Shown here: positions 1 through 10,146 of the stretch, piece by piece | Layout of the letters: each line of letters begins with the position of its first letter | How positions within the stretch are numbered: the stretch's first letter is position 1 | Assembly (NCBI GenBank): GCA_027604505.1 | Contig: JADIIX010000232.1 | Coordinates: 1-23,608, forward strand | Direction of reading: 5' to 3' | Origin: Gonapodya sp. JEL0774 | Lineage: Eukaryota; Monoblepharomycota; Monoblepharidomycetes; Monoblepharidales; Gonapodyaceae | DNA: 23,608 bases | The notes under the pieces: model-generated | Database searches by the model: none | What the model was told of the DNA's origin: nothing | What the model saw: only the letters and a program-made list of their open reading frames with translations | Position numbers and translations under genes: made by a program

Positions 1-3000
1 TGGTCAGGGCCTTGAGCCCTTCACCAAGGGCCCTTGCTCCGTCGTCTCCGATTTGATTATCTGCACAATAGACCATGACACCGAGTCACATGCCACAAAA
101 GTCAGCTGATTCAACTCACCTCTGAGATCCAAAGTAGTGAGGCTGGTCAGGCCCTTGAGCCCTTCACCAAGGGCATTTGCTCCGTCGTCTCCGATTTGAT
201 TATCTGCGCAATAGACCATGACACCGAGTCATATGCCACAAAAGTCAGCTGACTCAACTCGCCTCTGAGATCCAAAGTAGTGGGGCTGATCAGGCTCTTG
301 AGCCCTTCACCAAGGGCCTTTGCTCCGTCGTCTCCGATTTGATTATCTGCACAATCGACCATGACACCGAGTCACATGTCACAAAAGTCGGCTGATTCAA
401 CTCACGAGTGAGATCCAAAGTAGTGAGGCTGATCAGGCTCTTGAGCCCTTCACCAAGGGCCTTTGCTCCGTCGTCTCCGATTTGATTATCTGCACAATAC
501 ACCATGTCACCGAGTCACATGCCACAAAAGTCGGCTGATTCAACTCACGAGTGAGATCCAAAGTAGTGAGGCTGATCAGGCTCTTGAGCCCTTCAACAAG
601 GGCCTTTGCTCCGTCGTCTCCGATTTGATTATCTGCACAATAGACCACGTCACCGAGTCACATGCCACGAAAGTCGGCTGATTCAACTCACCGGAGAGAT
701 ACAAATGAGTGAGGCTGGTCAGACCCCTGAGCCCTTCACCAAGGGCCCTTGCTCCGTCCGCTCCGATTTCGTTCCCTGTGAAACCGAACACCTTACTATG
801 AGACACTCGAACGTACAAAGAGGTGAACCTCACGTTGCACATCAAGGTACTGCAAGCCGGTCATTGACCGAAGAGCACCAGCAATTTCAACCATGCCAGT
901 GGGTCCCATTTCAAGTCCTGTGCGAAATTGAAAGAAGTGATCAGTGAAATATTCTCCGAGCGTCAATGGCGCAGTTTATTTGACCTGCGAGGTTGAGTTT
1001 CTGCAAATTCTGCAGATTGGATAGGGCATTCGCGAGAAAGGCTACACCCGATTTCGCAAAGATGTTATCTATCAAATTCCACACCATGAACAAATAAGAA
1101 TATGCAAATCAATAGACGTCATTATTGTACTCAACATGCAACGCTCAAGTGAGTAAGGCTTTGCAGCTTATGGAAGAAAGGGAGCATTGCGCTCATATTC
1201 TCTTCAGTCAACCTAATGCCTTGCAAAGGAAGGGATAATGCTGGGCGAAGTACATAGGCAGGGATATCACGGAAGGGCTACCTGCAAGATTAAGTAGTTG
1301 AAGATGTTCTTTGCCATGAAATATCTCTGATAGCTCTGGGAGGTCCCCAATGGCAGGGTTGCCTAGGAGCAACTCTTTGAGAAACGACAAGGACCACAAC
1401 GTAAGCCACACTCACGAGAGATTTCCAAGAGCATCAATTTGCTGCACTCGACAAGTGCATGGGCAATTGATTCCAGGACCTCCCGATTGATATCTGGACA
1501 TACAAATTGAGTTGCAGACCCACGATTCATGCAGCAGGGTCTCACCTCTCAACCAGATGTGGGTGAGGTCTGGATCCTCTACAGCAATGGCGCCTTCCAA
1601 TTGGTCTATGTCCGTGGTGCTTAATGATTTGCCTGAAAGAGGTCATGACATACAAAGGTTATTACTATAGAACATAAGTTACGTTTCAACAAACCTTGCA
1701 AGAATACTTTGGAAGTATTATTTCGCGCAAGTGGGATGACCGCCATTGCAACAGAGAGATCAAATAGATTCGATGGAATCGAGCCTGCTTTGCCGGTTCG
1801 CAGGTTTCTAACACGGCAAATTGCTTGTTCTTTGTCCCATTGGAGAACTTGGACTGATAGTGATAATCGCCTCCATCAGCATCTCTCCGCAGACAAAAGG
1901 ACAGACTCACCCTCGTCGCCCACGCGTATTTCAATCTCCTTTCGGGCCCGTGGAAGGTGTGCCAATCTGAGATTTGGCAAAAGCTTATGAGTGCAGTTTG
2001 CGACAGCAAAATGAGGGACCTCTGAAGATTCACCTTGCCCGGAGTATCCATCCTCCGAGACTGGCAAAGCACTCGGCGTCCATTGCCTTGAGCTCGTCAA
2101 CCCGATCTTTGTCTATAGATTCATCTGAAAACCAGTATTCGAGTGTTCCGTTAGATGGAGGGTCTGTGTTTGCAGCACTTGAGGGCATATGTAAGTGACT
2201 TCTTGAAACCAACAGAGCCAAAGAAAACGGTAAAGAATCCGACCTTGACGATTCTCGCTCGGTGGCGTAGACTCGGGGCTGGAGATGATGAAGCAGCATT
2301 AAAAATTGTCATAATACGATGATAAGAGTCAGCAGCGAGGGCACCGCTGCGGGGCCAAAGTGCTCACGCGAATGGCCGTACCGTCCTCACGATGTCAGCA
2401 AACGATGGACGCCTGTTGGGATCTCCATCCCAGCACTGTTGCATGAGAGTGACCAGCTCCGGAGAGACGCCTTCCAAACAGGACACATCGGGTCGCTTGT
2501 TGTCAACAATCGCTTGCGCGATCTCGTCATGAGTCTTGTAGCCTTCTAACGGTTTCTTGCCGGCTAAGATCTAACATTCACATATGAGCTCCTATCAGGT
2601 GTTTGCTAAGCGAAAAACTCACTGAGTACATGGTCATGCCATATGCAAACACATCTCCAGCCTTGCTTGTTGGGTCCCCATAAAATCTTTCAGGCGGCAT
2701 ATATGCAGATGTCCCAACCCGGCCACCTTCCGTGTTGTCAAAGTTTCCTGCTTTCACAGACCCAAAGTCAGCAATTCGAGCATTTCCACTGTCATCAACC
2801 ATCACATTTCCGGACTTCAAGTCTGCGTGGGCAATTTCCTGTGAGTGGAGATACTCCATCCCAAGGGCTATGCCGATAACCTGCGAATGAGAACTTTCGG
2901 GCCCGACGACGATGCGCCAAGTAATGAGAAAGAGTGCTCACGAGTTTCATCTTGTCTGCACCTTCCTTCTCCAGATACTTTGCACAATCCCCGTTTTTCA

Positions 3001-3370
3001 TGTATGGAGACGCCATGAAGAAGCAATTTCGATCCACGCCATTCCACTTCCACGATTTGCAGCCAGCGCCATAGAGCGGGACCACGTTGGGGTGGTCCTT
3101 CAGCTTCCACCAGGCAGAAGCTTCGCGATGAAAAGCTTGCAGGTGCTCGGGGATATCTGGGTTGGCAAACTTCGGATTCAGGACCTTGATGGCAGCTGAG
3201 ATGCCACGAAGTTCACCCAGGTAAACTATGCTGTAACCCCCTTCACCGACGAAGTACTCTGGACACTTGACCAGCCTCGACTCTTTGAACCACGGCTCCG
3301 CCTCGATCCGGATACTATTCCGCCCCGGTATGGCCCCTATTGATTCCCGGTCCTGCGATGCGGCGAGCAT
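1..3370 (-). CDS. TKL-type protein kinase fused to C-terminal RI-type LRRs, 19 exons, 3' end beyond window
   Basis: Probable intracellular Ser/Thr (TKL-like) kinase with a leucine-rich-repeat recognition half. Exons on the minus strand: 2942-3370, 2623-2880, 2368-2570, 2244-2278, 2034-2163, 1911-1966, 1695-1784, 1546-1632, 1416-1493, 1282-1362, 1136-1219, 985-1068, 834-917, 692-775, 549-632, 406-489, 263-346, 120-203 and 1-60 (partial). All splice phases agree. The ATG at 3370 has A at -3 and an in-frame TGA 18 nt upstream. Kinase signatures in order: glycine loop GEGGYSIVY, AAIK lysine, HADLKSGNV catalytic loop, DFG, PPE, and a C-lobe CWDGDPNRRPSF motif, so it looks catalytically complete. 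A linker follows, then 13 LRR exons, each ending in a phase-1 intron. The kinase could also stop at the TGA at 2364-2366, but the phase-consistent donor at 2367 and the like-built gene at 15229 favour a fusion. No signal peptide or membrane segment was seen. Confidence 0.8.
61..691 (-). repeat. Tandem array of 143-bp LRR exon-intron units
   Basis: Units of an 84-nt exon plus a 59-nt intron repeat with exact 143-bp spacing: introns 61-119, 204-262, 347-405, 490-548 and 633-691; exons 120-203, 263-346, 406-489 and 549-632, with a partial exon at 1-60. Each exon encodes one 28-residue RI-type LRR starting DNQIGDDGAKALGEGLK. Introns are as similar between units as exons are, differing at only a few bases, so whole genomic units were duplicated recently. 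The intron at 204-262 starts with GC instead of GT. The array continues past the left edge. Confidence 0.92.
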
Positions 3371-4003
3371 TCTTGGTGAGGGTGGTCAAACAGCGGGAAA
3401 AGTTTTTGCCGAAGGGCGGCTGCAGAGACCTCTTGGACAAAGTACCTGGCACGGCGAAGACTAAATATGATCATTTAAATAGCTGTATCATATCACACTG
3501 CACTACATAGCATCATCTACGTATACAATACGCGTCTCTACGTGATTCCAATTCCCTTCGTGCACGGTCAAGCCATCCTTATCTAACAAGACCACCTGCG
3601 ATCGAGAAGGAGAAGCCAACGTCATAACGGCTCCACTGTTGGATGACGAGGAAGTAAACGACGATGATGAAGATCTGCTGCTTCATTTCATGCAAAAGAG
3701 TATAAATAGAAGAATGCAACAAACGATAAACATGGATGACACGGAGCTTGCAAAAACAACAACAGCAACGCTCTGACTCATTTTTACACAAGCGTGTTTA
3801 TCATTGATTTAATGATGACCAATGGTGATGGTGCTGAGATGGGTTGGGTGAACCTTTGAATTTGTAACTCGACACATTTGATTAGTCGAAAATTGTAGGC
3901 TTCAAAGACATGGGAACGGATTCCCATGTCTCGTGTATTCGGGAAAAGTGTATGACAGAAAAAGAGAGGGCTGAGATGCCCAGAATAGAAAGTAGCTAGC
4001 AAT
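3371..4003. other. Intergenic region upstream of the kinase-LRR gene
   Basis: No convincing coding exon on either strand. It should contain the promoter and 5' leader of the minus-strand kinase-LRR gene starting at 3370. The stretch around 3470-3540 is AT-richer than its surroundings. The right end holds the 3' flank of the CCCH-finger gene that stops at 4004. No repeat or RNA gene was recognised. Confidence 0.5.
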
Positions 4004-4704
4004 CTAAGTGTCCGGCGCTGCAGCAGTAGCTGCCCCTCCGATTCCCCCCAAGGTGTCATCATTGACGAGACTAGACATCAAATCCAAATCCAAATCCAGA
4101 TCCATCCCCACCGAGGGCTCCGTGATCCCATTCAAACGACCTTCAAGGAAGGTGACCCGGGAAACCAAGTCGTCCACGCGGAGAGTCAACGCCCAAAGGT
4201 GACTGGGGAAATTGCCACGCTGGGCCTCGGGGTGAGGGGGTTGAAACGAATTGGTCCGCCACCAAGCGGGGCAGCAGGAAAACTGCAGCGGGAGCCACTG
4301 CAGCAGAAGCATCCACGGTGGCGTTCACCTCCTCGAGTGTATCCCGGAGTGCACGAATTTCCGCGGGGGTAGTGTAGCCGGGGTGTGCAAACTTCAGGCG
4401 GGGGCAGTTGGAGTTGCACAAGTAGAGAAGGTAGTTCCTGCAGATTCCCCTGAGGGTCAGCAGGACGAAAAGGTAACGGGGGGGAAGCGAGAGGAAGGAG
4501 CGAAAGGGGTGGTGGGCAGCCCAAGCACAAGCCCAAGCAGTCATCGATCAGCGTCAGGTGTAAGGGCGCAGGCAAGGTGCCTCAGGGACGGCCTCACCTT
4601 CTCTGAGCGGAGCTCAGAAGTCGTAGCCAAACAGCGGGTGACATAGGAGGTGTTCCTACGTCGGGAAGAGGGGAAGACGCGGGCCGGGGATGCGATGATG
4701 CCAT
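4004..4704 (-). CDS. CCCH-type zinc-finger-like protein with C-terminal coiled coil
   Basis: Exon 1 runs 4704-4598 from an ATG and starts MASSHPRPASSPL. It ends at a GTGAGG donor in phase 2. The intron (4597-4450) ends in CTCAG, and exon 2 resumes in matching phase with a cluster CRNYLLYLCNSNC...FAHP, i.e. C-x7-C-x3-C-x6-H. That is close to, but spaced differently from, a canonical CCCH finger (C-x8-C-x5-C-x3-H). After HPG comes TPAEIRALRDTLEE, then a likely coiled coil LTLRVDDLVSRVTFLEGRL, an Asp/Leu run and a stop at 4004. The coiled-coil part lies in another frame from the finger, so a second intron (for example from the GTGAAC after LEE, about 4340, to a CAG near 4222) or a frameshift must lie between. 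CCCH proteins generally bind RNA; that role here is inference. The broken gene at 6704-7310 is a paralogue. Confidence 0.55.
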
Positions 4705-5091
4705 GCCACAATTCGTGGGATAAGCTGACAAAGAGGCACGGGAGCCGTGATGAGCCTCAAACCATCTCAGAAGCCGCTTGAGAGCAGTTCTGCAAGGTGT
4801 CAACGTACCAGAAAAGGGTGGGTGTGGTGGGTGCGATTGGTAATTCGGAATGCGATGATTTCGTTTGGAGAGAAACGAAGGTTGTGTGGTGAGGGACAAC
4901 GGTCCATGTGCGGCCTTTTATCGCACGCCTCCACACAGATTATCCGAACCTCAGCTGATTTTGGTAACTCAGCTTCATCGGTTGCAGCGGGAGAATCGGG
5001 TTAATGGGTTAATACGGGTGTAGACCGTATTGGTGGCTCTGCGGGAATTTAATTTCTTACGGCTTTGGTCTTCCGGTGCCCACCGAACTAG
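4705..5091. other. Intergenic region between divergent genes
   Basis: Nothing coding is convincing here. It lies between the start of the minus-strand CCCH gene (4704) and the first recognisable exon of the plus-strand gene near 5092, so it may hold both promoters. The plus-strand reading frame over 4747-5004 is low-quality and partly mirrors the CCCH leader. Confidence 0.4.
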
Positions 5092-6014
5092 TTGACCTTC
5101 ACGGTAAACTCAGTTTCCAACTTCGTTCGAATTGCAGGAATCCACCCGTCTCAAAGGAGGGGAGCGATACTCCCAAACCGACTCGATCCCTCAAGCGCAA
5201 CTCAGTTTATAGTGGATGGTCTCAGAATCCACTTGAATGTGGGGGGCCATTTTGCTGGTGTGGAGGATGCAGCGAGAAGTTCAATAGATGCACTCGAGTG
5301 AGTCCACTTTTCGTCGCATTACCGGCATGACCCATCATATCCGCCCTCCCATTGCAATACATTTGTTTACTAGACGATTTTTATGGAAAGATCCATCTCC
5401 GCGAACCTCCGTCTCATACGCGGAGTCTTCCTCAAGTCCCGAGAAACTCTGCATCCTCCTGGCATCATCCTCGGCATGCCGATGGGACGTCTAATGAATC
5501 TGTGTTACGACAGTGGATGGGGAACGGATTGCCTGCTTCTGCAAACTTCAATGGTGTCTGGGACATACCGGGAACTGATATTTTTGGAATAGGCAGCCGT
5601 CGCTCTAACGGCAGATCTCTTGTGCCGAAGCAACCGTCCTTTCTCCCATTCACTTCTCATGATTGTAGTTTTGGACAGGAGCTCGGGCACTCCAACTCGT
5701 CAACGAACCCGTTCGTGCAACAAGTAAATGTGCCTCAACCGTCATCCTCGTCTCAATGGCCTCCGTATTCTTCATGGGATCCTGCTCTCTCTTCTATCCA
5801 ACAGTGCCGAACTGAGTATTATGGTACCAACTCTGGACTTGCAGAGCTTGTGTCGGGGGAAGGAGTATGCACGGAGCTACGGGCTAAGGGCGTAGTGGTT
5901 TGGGTTAGTCTAGAGCACGAGCGCGATGTAAAGAACGAGAATAGAACGCCTAGAGAGAGAAGAATCGCCAGTGAGGGAGTGAGGAGCCAAGGGATGCCGA
6001 TCACGAGAAGATAG
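5092..6014 (+). CDS. Uncharacterised Ser/Pro/Asn-rich protein, tentative two-exon model
   Basis: I do not recognise this gene. A first open stretch (about 5092-5297) contains a protein-like segment, FIVDGLRIHLNVGGHFAGVE, ending at a good GTGAGT donor (5298) in phase 2. A second open stretch to the TAA at 6012-6014 is rich in Ser, Pro, Asn and Gln, with segments such as NGLPASANFNGVWDIP and VPQPSSSSQWPPYSSWDP. A phase-2 acceptor (CGGAG, near 5421) would join them. The composition is typical of disordered regulatory proteins in fungi, but no DNA-binding domain is visible. No ATG opens the first exon, so a 5' exon is missing from the model or the gene is decayed. The last 50 codons look less protein-like, so the true end may be earlier. 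Confidence 0.35.
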
Positions 6015-6703
6015 GGACGAGGACGGGGACGAGCAAGGACCACACGATGTAAGAGGGAAAAGCCAGTGTATTCGTACGTAAAGTCTCTCTGGAAACTACT
6101 AAGAAGTTCGTCGTTTATAAGCTAAAGACTATGTGGTCGCGGGTCGCGCCGCAGTGTGCCACATGCCGCTGAGACCATACCCCAAGTACAAAATGTCCAA
6201 GAAAAGAGACCAAGTCCGACACCAAACTAACCTAATAAAGTCCAAGCGCCACATGCGGCTAGTGTCCGAGATCCAGTCCGAATGCAACTTTCCATGTCAG
6301 GCCGAGACCCTGACACTTGCACGTGAATCAAGCGAATCAAGATCAACTTCTTGATGTTGGAGGGGGATCAAATGCTGCTTTACCGTCGCACACACTGCAC
6401 TCGCTCAGATTAGGCTCGTAAGAGGGGCATTCCCGCCAACTCTCTTAATCGCCCGAGCTCTTTTCTTTCCAACTGGAGTGAAGGCCTCTTAGTTTTAAAA
6501 GTCCTTCCCATGTATTCCAAAGGCCGAGCTGGCCAGATGACAGAAATAAGGCTAGGACTAATAGACCATGTTACACTATATGAGGCCAACGCAATCACCC
6601 AACAAGTGTCCAAAGGGGAAGTCCTGATGGGATTATGCCAACGGGGAGGGGGGTGTAAGCATAAAATAAAACCAACTTTACTTGATTCCCGAAGAGTCCT
6701 GCT
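6015..6703. other. Intergenic region, no gene recognised
   Basis: No exon could be supported. A short near-repeat is visible: a segment reading gccacatgccgct near 6158 recurs as gccacatgcggct near 6248, both in similar surroundings. An open frame at 6133-6354 lacks splice support and recognisable motifs. The right edge is the 3' flank of the CCCH pseudogene that stops at 6704. Confidence 0.4.
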
Positions 6704-7310
6704 TCACTTCCCGCCAGCGTTTGATCCGCTCTGCATGACCACATCGGTGTCCTTGTGGTTCTCCTCTACTCCTAGCGTAACCATGTTCGCCTCCAGCGTA
6801 TCCAGACGGAGAACTAGCTTGTGCGGGACTTCGTTCCGGGGGCCTGCTTGGTGGTGAGATTGGGGAGGGTGACGGCGATAGGGTGGACTGAGGAGGCGAC
6901 GGTGCTGATGTGGTGCTCCAGATTCACAAGCTGACCCCATGTTTGTAACCTGGTGAGATAGGTCGGTGATTAGGTTGGAGAGAATGTTGGTGATCGCGGA
7001 TTCGGCCGAGGAGCCACTGTTGGAGGGGCATGGTCACCGTTGGTGCGGGGCCGTTTGTGAGGGGATTGGGTGTGGCTGGCCGCGTTGGTACCAGTGCTGG
7101 AGGATGCCCTGGCACTGTCGTCGGATTTTTTGAGGCGGTTGACGAACTGCTCGCCGAGTGCCGTGATCTGGTCTGGTGTCAGCGACGATGGGTCCGGGTG
7201 GCTGCAGCTGCAGCTGGGGAGGCGGTTGCATTTCTTCCCAGTGATGAGAGAGAGGCAGATTTTCTCGAGAGAGAGAGCGCCTTAGGCGCGGGTAGGATGG
7301 TTGATGCCAT
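6704..7310 (-). pseudogene. CCCH zinc-finger/coiled-coil paralogue, probably broken
   Basis: The ATG at 7310 starts MASTILPAPKA, like the MASSHPRPA start of the gene at 4704. Downstream, in a different frame, lies a canonical CCCH finger, CLSLITGKKCNRLPSCSCSH (C-x8-C-x5-C-x3-H, about 7190-7250). It is followed by HPDPSSLTPDQITALGEQFV, which matches HPG...TPAEIRALRDTLEE in the neighbour. Further on, three more frames carry coiled-coil-like pieces: SAITNILSNLITDLSHQVTN, LVNLEHHISTVASSVH and LVLRLDTLEANMVTLGVEE, with a stop at 6704. No phase-consistent introns join these frames, and a CT-dinucleotide run sits at the first shift. I therefore call it a frameshifted paralogue rather than a working gene. 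Undetected introns remain the alternative. Confidence 0.5.
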
Positions 7311-7906
7311 GTGGGAGGCAGTTGGGGAGGTTGGCCAAAGCCGGGGGCACACCCGATCGATCAGCCGGCAAGCACGTGAACATTGAGAAGTAAGGTGGGC
7401 CGGAACGAGGTCATGCTGCACCCACCTTTTATCTCTTCAGAGATGCTGTTCTCGTTCATATTCCACAGTCGTTCGCACCAGAGCCGGCGTGGTGGTCAGG
7501 AGCAGTGGATCGTGTTGTGCGGCAGGGATCACGCCCTCAGTGCAATTCTGGCTCGAGGACCAACCGTAGGTTAAGTGCCTACCATACACACGCTCGAAGC
7601 GCATGGTGCCATACTCACAAAGAGGATTGGGAGGGCGGGATTTTCTGCAGACTGCGTGGGGACAGTCGCGAGTGCAGACCGAGGGAGTTGGGATGCGGTG
7701 CATTCCCATCCGTCTTCATGTAGCAGTTCCTGCTTGGATATACATACTTGGATACAGTAAAATGTATATTCAATTGGATATACTATATCCGCAGAGGTCC
7801 GGCCTTGCCATTTGTTTATGTCCGCCGGCGAAGTAGTTGACCACTGCGTGGCAAACCAACTTTCTCTTACGAAACTCGGTACAAGCAAAACAACATCACT
7901 AAGTTT
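7311..7906. other. Intergenic region with AT-rich stretch before the 7907 gene
   Basis: No firm gene. An open plus-strand stretch at 7443-7574 starts with ATG and ends in TAA (about 43 codons), but nothing supports it. At 7733-7792 an AT-rich stretch carries three near copies of ttggata(t/c)a and a tatactatatc motif, a plausible core promoter for the plus-strand gene at 7907. Confidence 0.35.
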
Positions 7907-8410
7907 ATGTCTCTGCCAACCGCAACTCTTCCCGAAAGTGTGGCCTCGCTTGGTGCTTTCCCTTCTTTGTACGTGACTGATTCTGCGCACCTGACATCTT
8001 GGCCGTGGAATCCCAACAAACTAATTGATGAATGGGAGAGGGACCATGGTCTCACAAACCCAGGATTCGTGCTGAAGTATCCTCCAATAACTCTCGAGGC
8101 AGCTCAACGCAAATCTGGAAACTGGGCACGACAACCTAGTGTAGATGCGTACGTGAGGAGCCACCTCGGGATTTTGAACAAAAACTGCTGCGACTGGGTG
8201 AAGAAATCGACGAACAAGAAGCGTGGCTACGAGGTCCTCAAAAGTATGAACGGAAGCGTTACAGATTTTGAGAGAGTGTGTGGGACAACTTTTTCATCTG
8301 TCTCGAAGAGCATTAGAATACCACGGGACAGATGCATTTGTAACACGATTGTGACAGGTGCCTTTGTGTTACGAACATGTAGACAACATTATTTTTCCGT
8401 TACAAAATAA
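7907..8410 (+). CDS. Uncharacterised 167-residue protein, single exon
   Basis: ATG at 7907, TAA at 8408-8410, with a polyadenylation-like AATAAA overlapping the stop and another near 8454. The frame is open for 167 residues with balanced composition. Recognisable stretches include SLYVTDSAHLTSWPWNPNKL, EWERDHGLTNPGFVLKYPP and NCCDWVKKSTNKKRGYEVLK. I recognise no family, signal peptide or membrane segment. The last 50 residues are Cys/Arg-rich and less ordered, so an intron near 8280-8330 (a CATTAG acceptor is present) could change the C-terminus. It reads away from the CCCH pseudogene and towards the convergent gene ending at 9043. Confidence 0.5.
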   Translation: MSLPTATLPESVASLGAFPSLYVTDSAHLTSWPWNPNKLIDEWERDHGLTNPGFVLKYPPITLEAAQRKSGNWARQPSVDAYVRSHLGILNKNCCDWVKKSTNKKRGYEVLKSMNGSVTDFERVCGTTFSSVSKSIRIPRDRCICNTIVTGAFVLRTCRQHYFSVTK

Positions 8411-9042
8411 AAGATGCGAATACTGAGCAAGGATTATAAAATAGTGTGCGGCAATAAATAACAGTTCCTCATACTAGCAGGACGGTAACACGCTTTAAAA
8501 GCAACCTCACAATCCACCTCGGCCCGCTCCACTTGAGATTGCCGAACCCCGAAGTGAAGAACGGACCCTGCATCGAATCCGCGCCAGGAATTGAAACACG
8601 GGATCGGGTCATATCCAAAACTTTTCGACATCGGTGGATGAAATGCTAAGTGCGTCATTGAAGTAGAGGAGAAAGTTGGTCCGACCACCTTCAGAGGGCC
8701 AGGGGCACGATCAGATTGTTTCCATTGATGCGTTCAACAGTCAGCTGCTCTCACTCACGTTTTATGAATAGCTAAGTGGTTGATAACGTCCGACACAGTG
8801 ATGTTCCCGACATCGGCATTGGCACTTCGGATTGCCCAATGAGTACCTTTTCAATCAGCAGGTTTGTGATTAGTAAAGACGCTTCACATAATCGGGTACA
8901 ACAAGTCAGCTTCTTCGAACTTGCCTGTCCCCCTCGGGTTGTGCGTGGTGTAGTGGCCGTGGATAATTACCTGATCGGCCTCGTCAAACCCGTCCTCAAC
9001 ATCCTCGTCATCATCCTGCATCCCCTCTTCGCCACCATGATC
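8411..9042. other. Region 3' of two convergent genes
   Basis: On the minus strand the acidic frame of the 9043-9910 gene continues past its TGA: Asp/Glu-rich codons run to a GTAATT donor-like site near 8970. A further open stretch at 8434-8690 (minus) has protein-like segments such as SFGYDPIPCFNSWRG. These could be extra 3' exons if the TGA is not the real end. Nothing on the plus strand is convincing. Confidence 0.35.
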
Positions 9043-9910
9043 TCATTCTGCCTCAGCATCCTCCCCATCCTGCTCCGCTTCCACACCGTTTCCCGACTCT
9101 TCTTTGGTTTCGGCCACGAAGGCTCCTTATCAGCGGTGAGATCACTCAATATGTTTATTGCTGAGCTAAGAAAGTCCATCAAGACGGGCCGCGATTTCAT
9201 GGAGGCGGTCAGCGTACCGGGCACGAGCGTGGGCGGGGAAAAGAGGTCCACTTCGACGACCTGTGATAGCGACGGGGTTCATGATGGTGATGACAGGACA
9301 AAGCTCGGGGAAGTGTGCCGCGGTCCACACAACAAGTTCTTCGTACGCTAAAGTGTAAAAAACATTTCTGCAAAACTGGTTTGTTCAAAACGAGTCCCAT
9401 AGATTCGCAACACTCACTACTGGGCTGTTTCATGTGCGCTCCAAATGCCACCTTGATCCACTCGGGCAGCTTGTCAACGGAGTCTAACAGACCAATGACG
9501 AGGTTCTCAATCTTGACGGTTGGAGTTGTCCCCGCACGACTGGCGGTGATTGTCATGAACAGAATCTGTTTGTGAAACAACAAACAGCGAAATTCTCACA
9601 GCTCAACAACGTCACAAGTGAATAAACGCTAAGCGAACACGCACCAATGTGTAGACTTTTGCGGCGTAGACTAGCTTCGTGGAATTCACTGCGCAAACTT
9701 CGTAGAGCTTTAGAAGCGTCAGGACGGAGATCACTGCGGCACGGCGCTCAACACCAGCATCCTCTGCGAAGTCTTTGTCAAGGCAGCTCCGAAGTTCCTG
9801 CGCAAATCACAAAATGAGTTCTCTTGACGTTTTCCAAAGGAGAATCAAAAGATTGAACTACATACCTCGATTGCTATGCAATAGCCAGAGTGTGTGCTGT
9901 GGCCATGCCC
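9043..9910 (-). CDS. Uncharacterised multi-exon protein with acidic C-terminus, 5' end at repeat border
   Basis: Minus-strand exons 9866 to about 9910, 9645-9797, 9418-9565, 9186-9347 and 9043-9125 join in consistent phase with introns of 68, 79, 70 and 60 nt. Readable segments: ELRSCLDKDFAEDAG, VLTLLKLYEVCAVNSTKLVY, IENLVIGLLDSVDKLPEWIK, YEELVVWTAAHFPELCPVIT and RYADRLHEIAAR, followed by an acidic tail EESGNGVEAEQDGEDAEAE ending at TGA 9043-9045. I do not recognise the family. The first visible exon runs straight into the left inverted repeat at about 9890 without a start codon, so the 5' part may have been cut off by that repeat. Acidic codons continue in frame after the TGA (CGA to TGA would explain it), so the stop itself may be a mutation. 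An alternative end is the TAG inside the last intron, near an AATAAA. Confidence 0.6.
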
Positions 9911-9923
9911 TCTGTGGCCACAG
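9897..9923. repeat. Perfect 8-bp inverted repeat at left-arm border
   Basis: CTGTGGCC (9897-9904) and GGCCACAG (9916-9923) form a perfect 8-bp stem with an 11-nt loop, just inside the point where similarity to the right arm begins. The matching place in the right arm, near 23030-23055, has only part of the palindrome. Confidence 0.6.
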
Positions 9924-10146
9924 GCCACCCACACACTCTCTCCTCCCACATGTTTTTCCCCCATTTCTCCCCTTTCCTCCCTTTCCTCCCCTTTCCACCC
10001 CTGAAATCCTCTTTGTTCGCTCACACTCGGACTTTCATTCCTTCTTCTGGTACTTGGAATTCGCACCTCCGTCCTCGAGCCACCCCAATCACCCCCTACT
10101 GCTGGCCCCGCCCAAAGCACTCGCGTTCCCTCCATCGTTCCCCGAA

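Noticed and set aside
61-691. Regularly spaced repeats considered as a CRISPR array
   Set aside because: The repeated unit is 143 bp with no unique spacers, and it encodes LRR exons with splice signals.
463-947. Repetitive plus-strand frames across the LRR array
   Set aside because: Antisense shadows of the 143-bp exon-intron units; they read through intron sequence.
2034-2299. Separate LRR gene starting at an ATG near 2200 instead of a kinase-LRR fusion
   Set aside because: A fully phase-consistent splice path links the kinase to the LRRs, and the gene at 15229 has the same order with a similar linker.
4251-4646. 131-codon plus-strand frame
   Set aside because: Antisense to the CCCH-finger exon and its intron; no motif and poor composition.
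8776-9351. 191-codon plus-strand frame with a strongly hydrophobic, membrane-like middle
   Set aside because: It is antisense to the phase-consistent exons of the minus-strand gene at 9043-9910. The hydrophobic stretch is the complement of the Asp/Glu-rich acidic tail codons.
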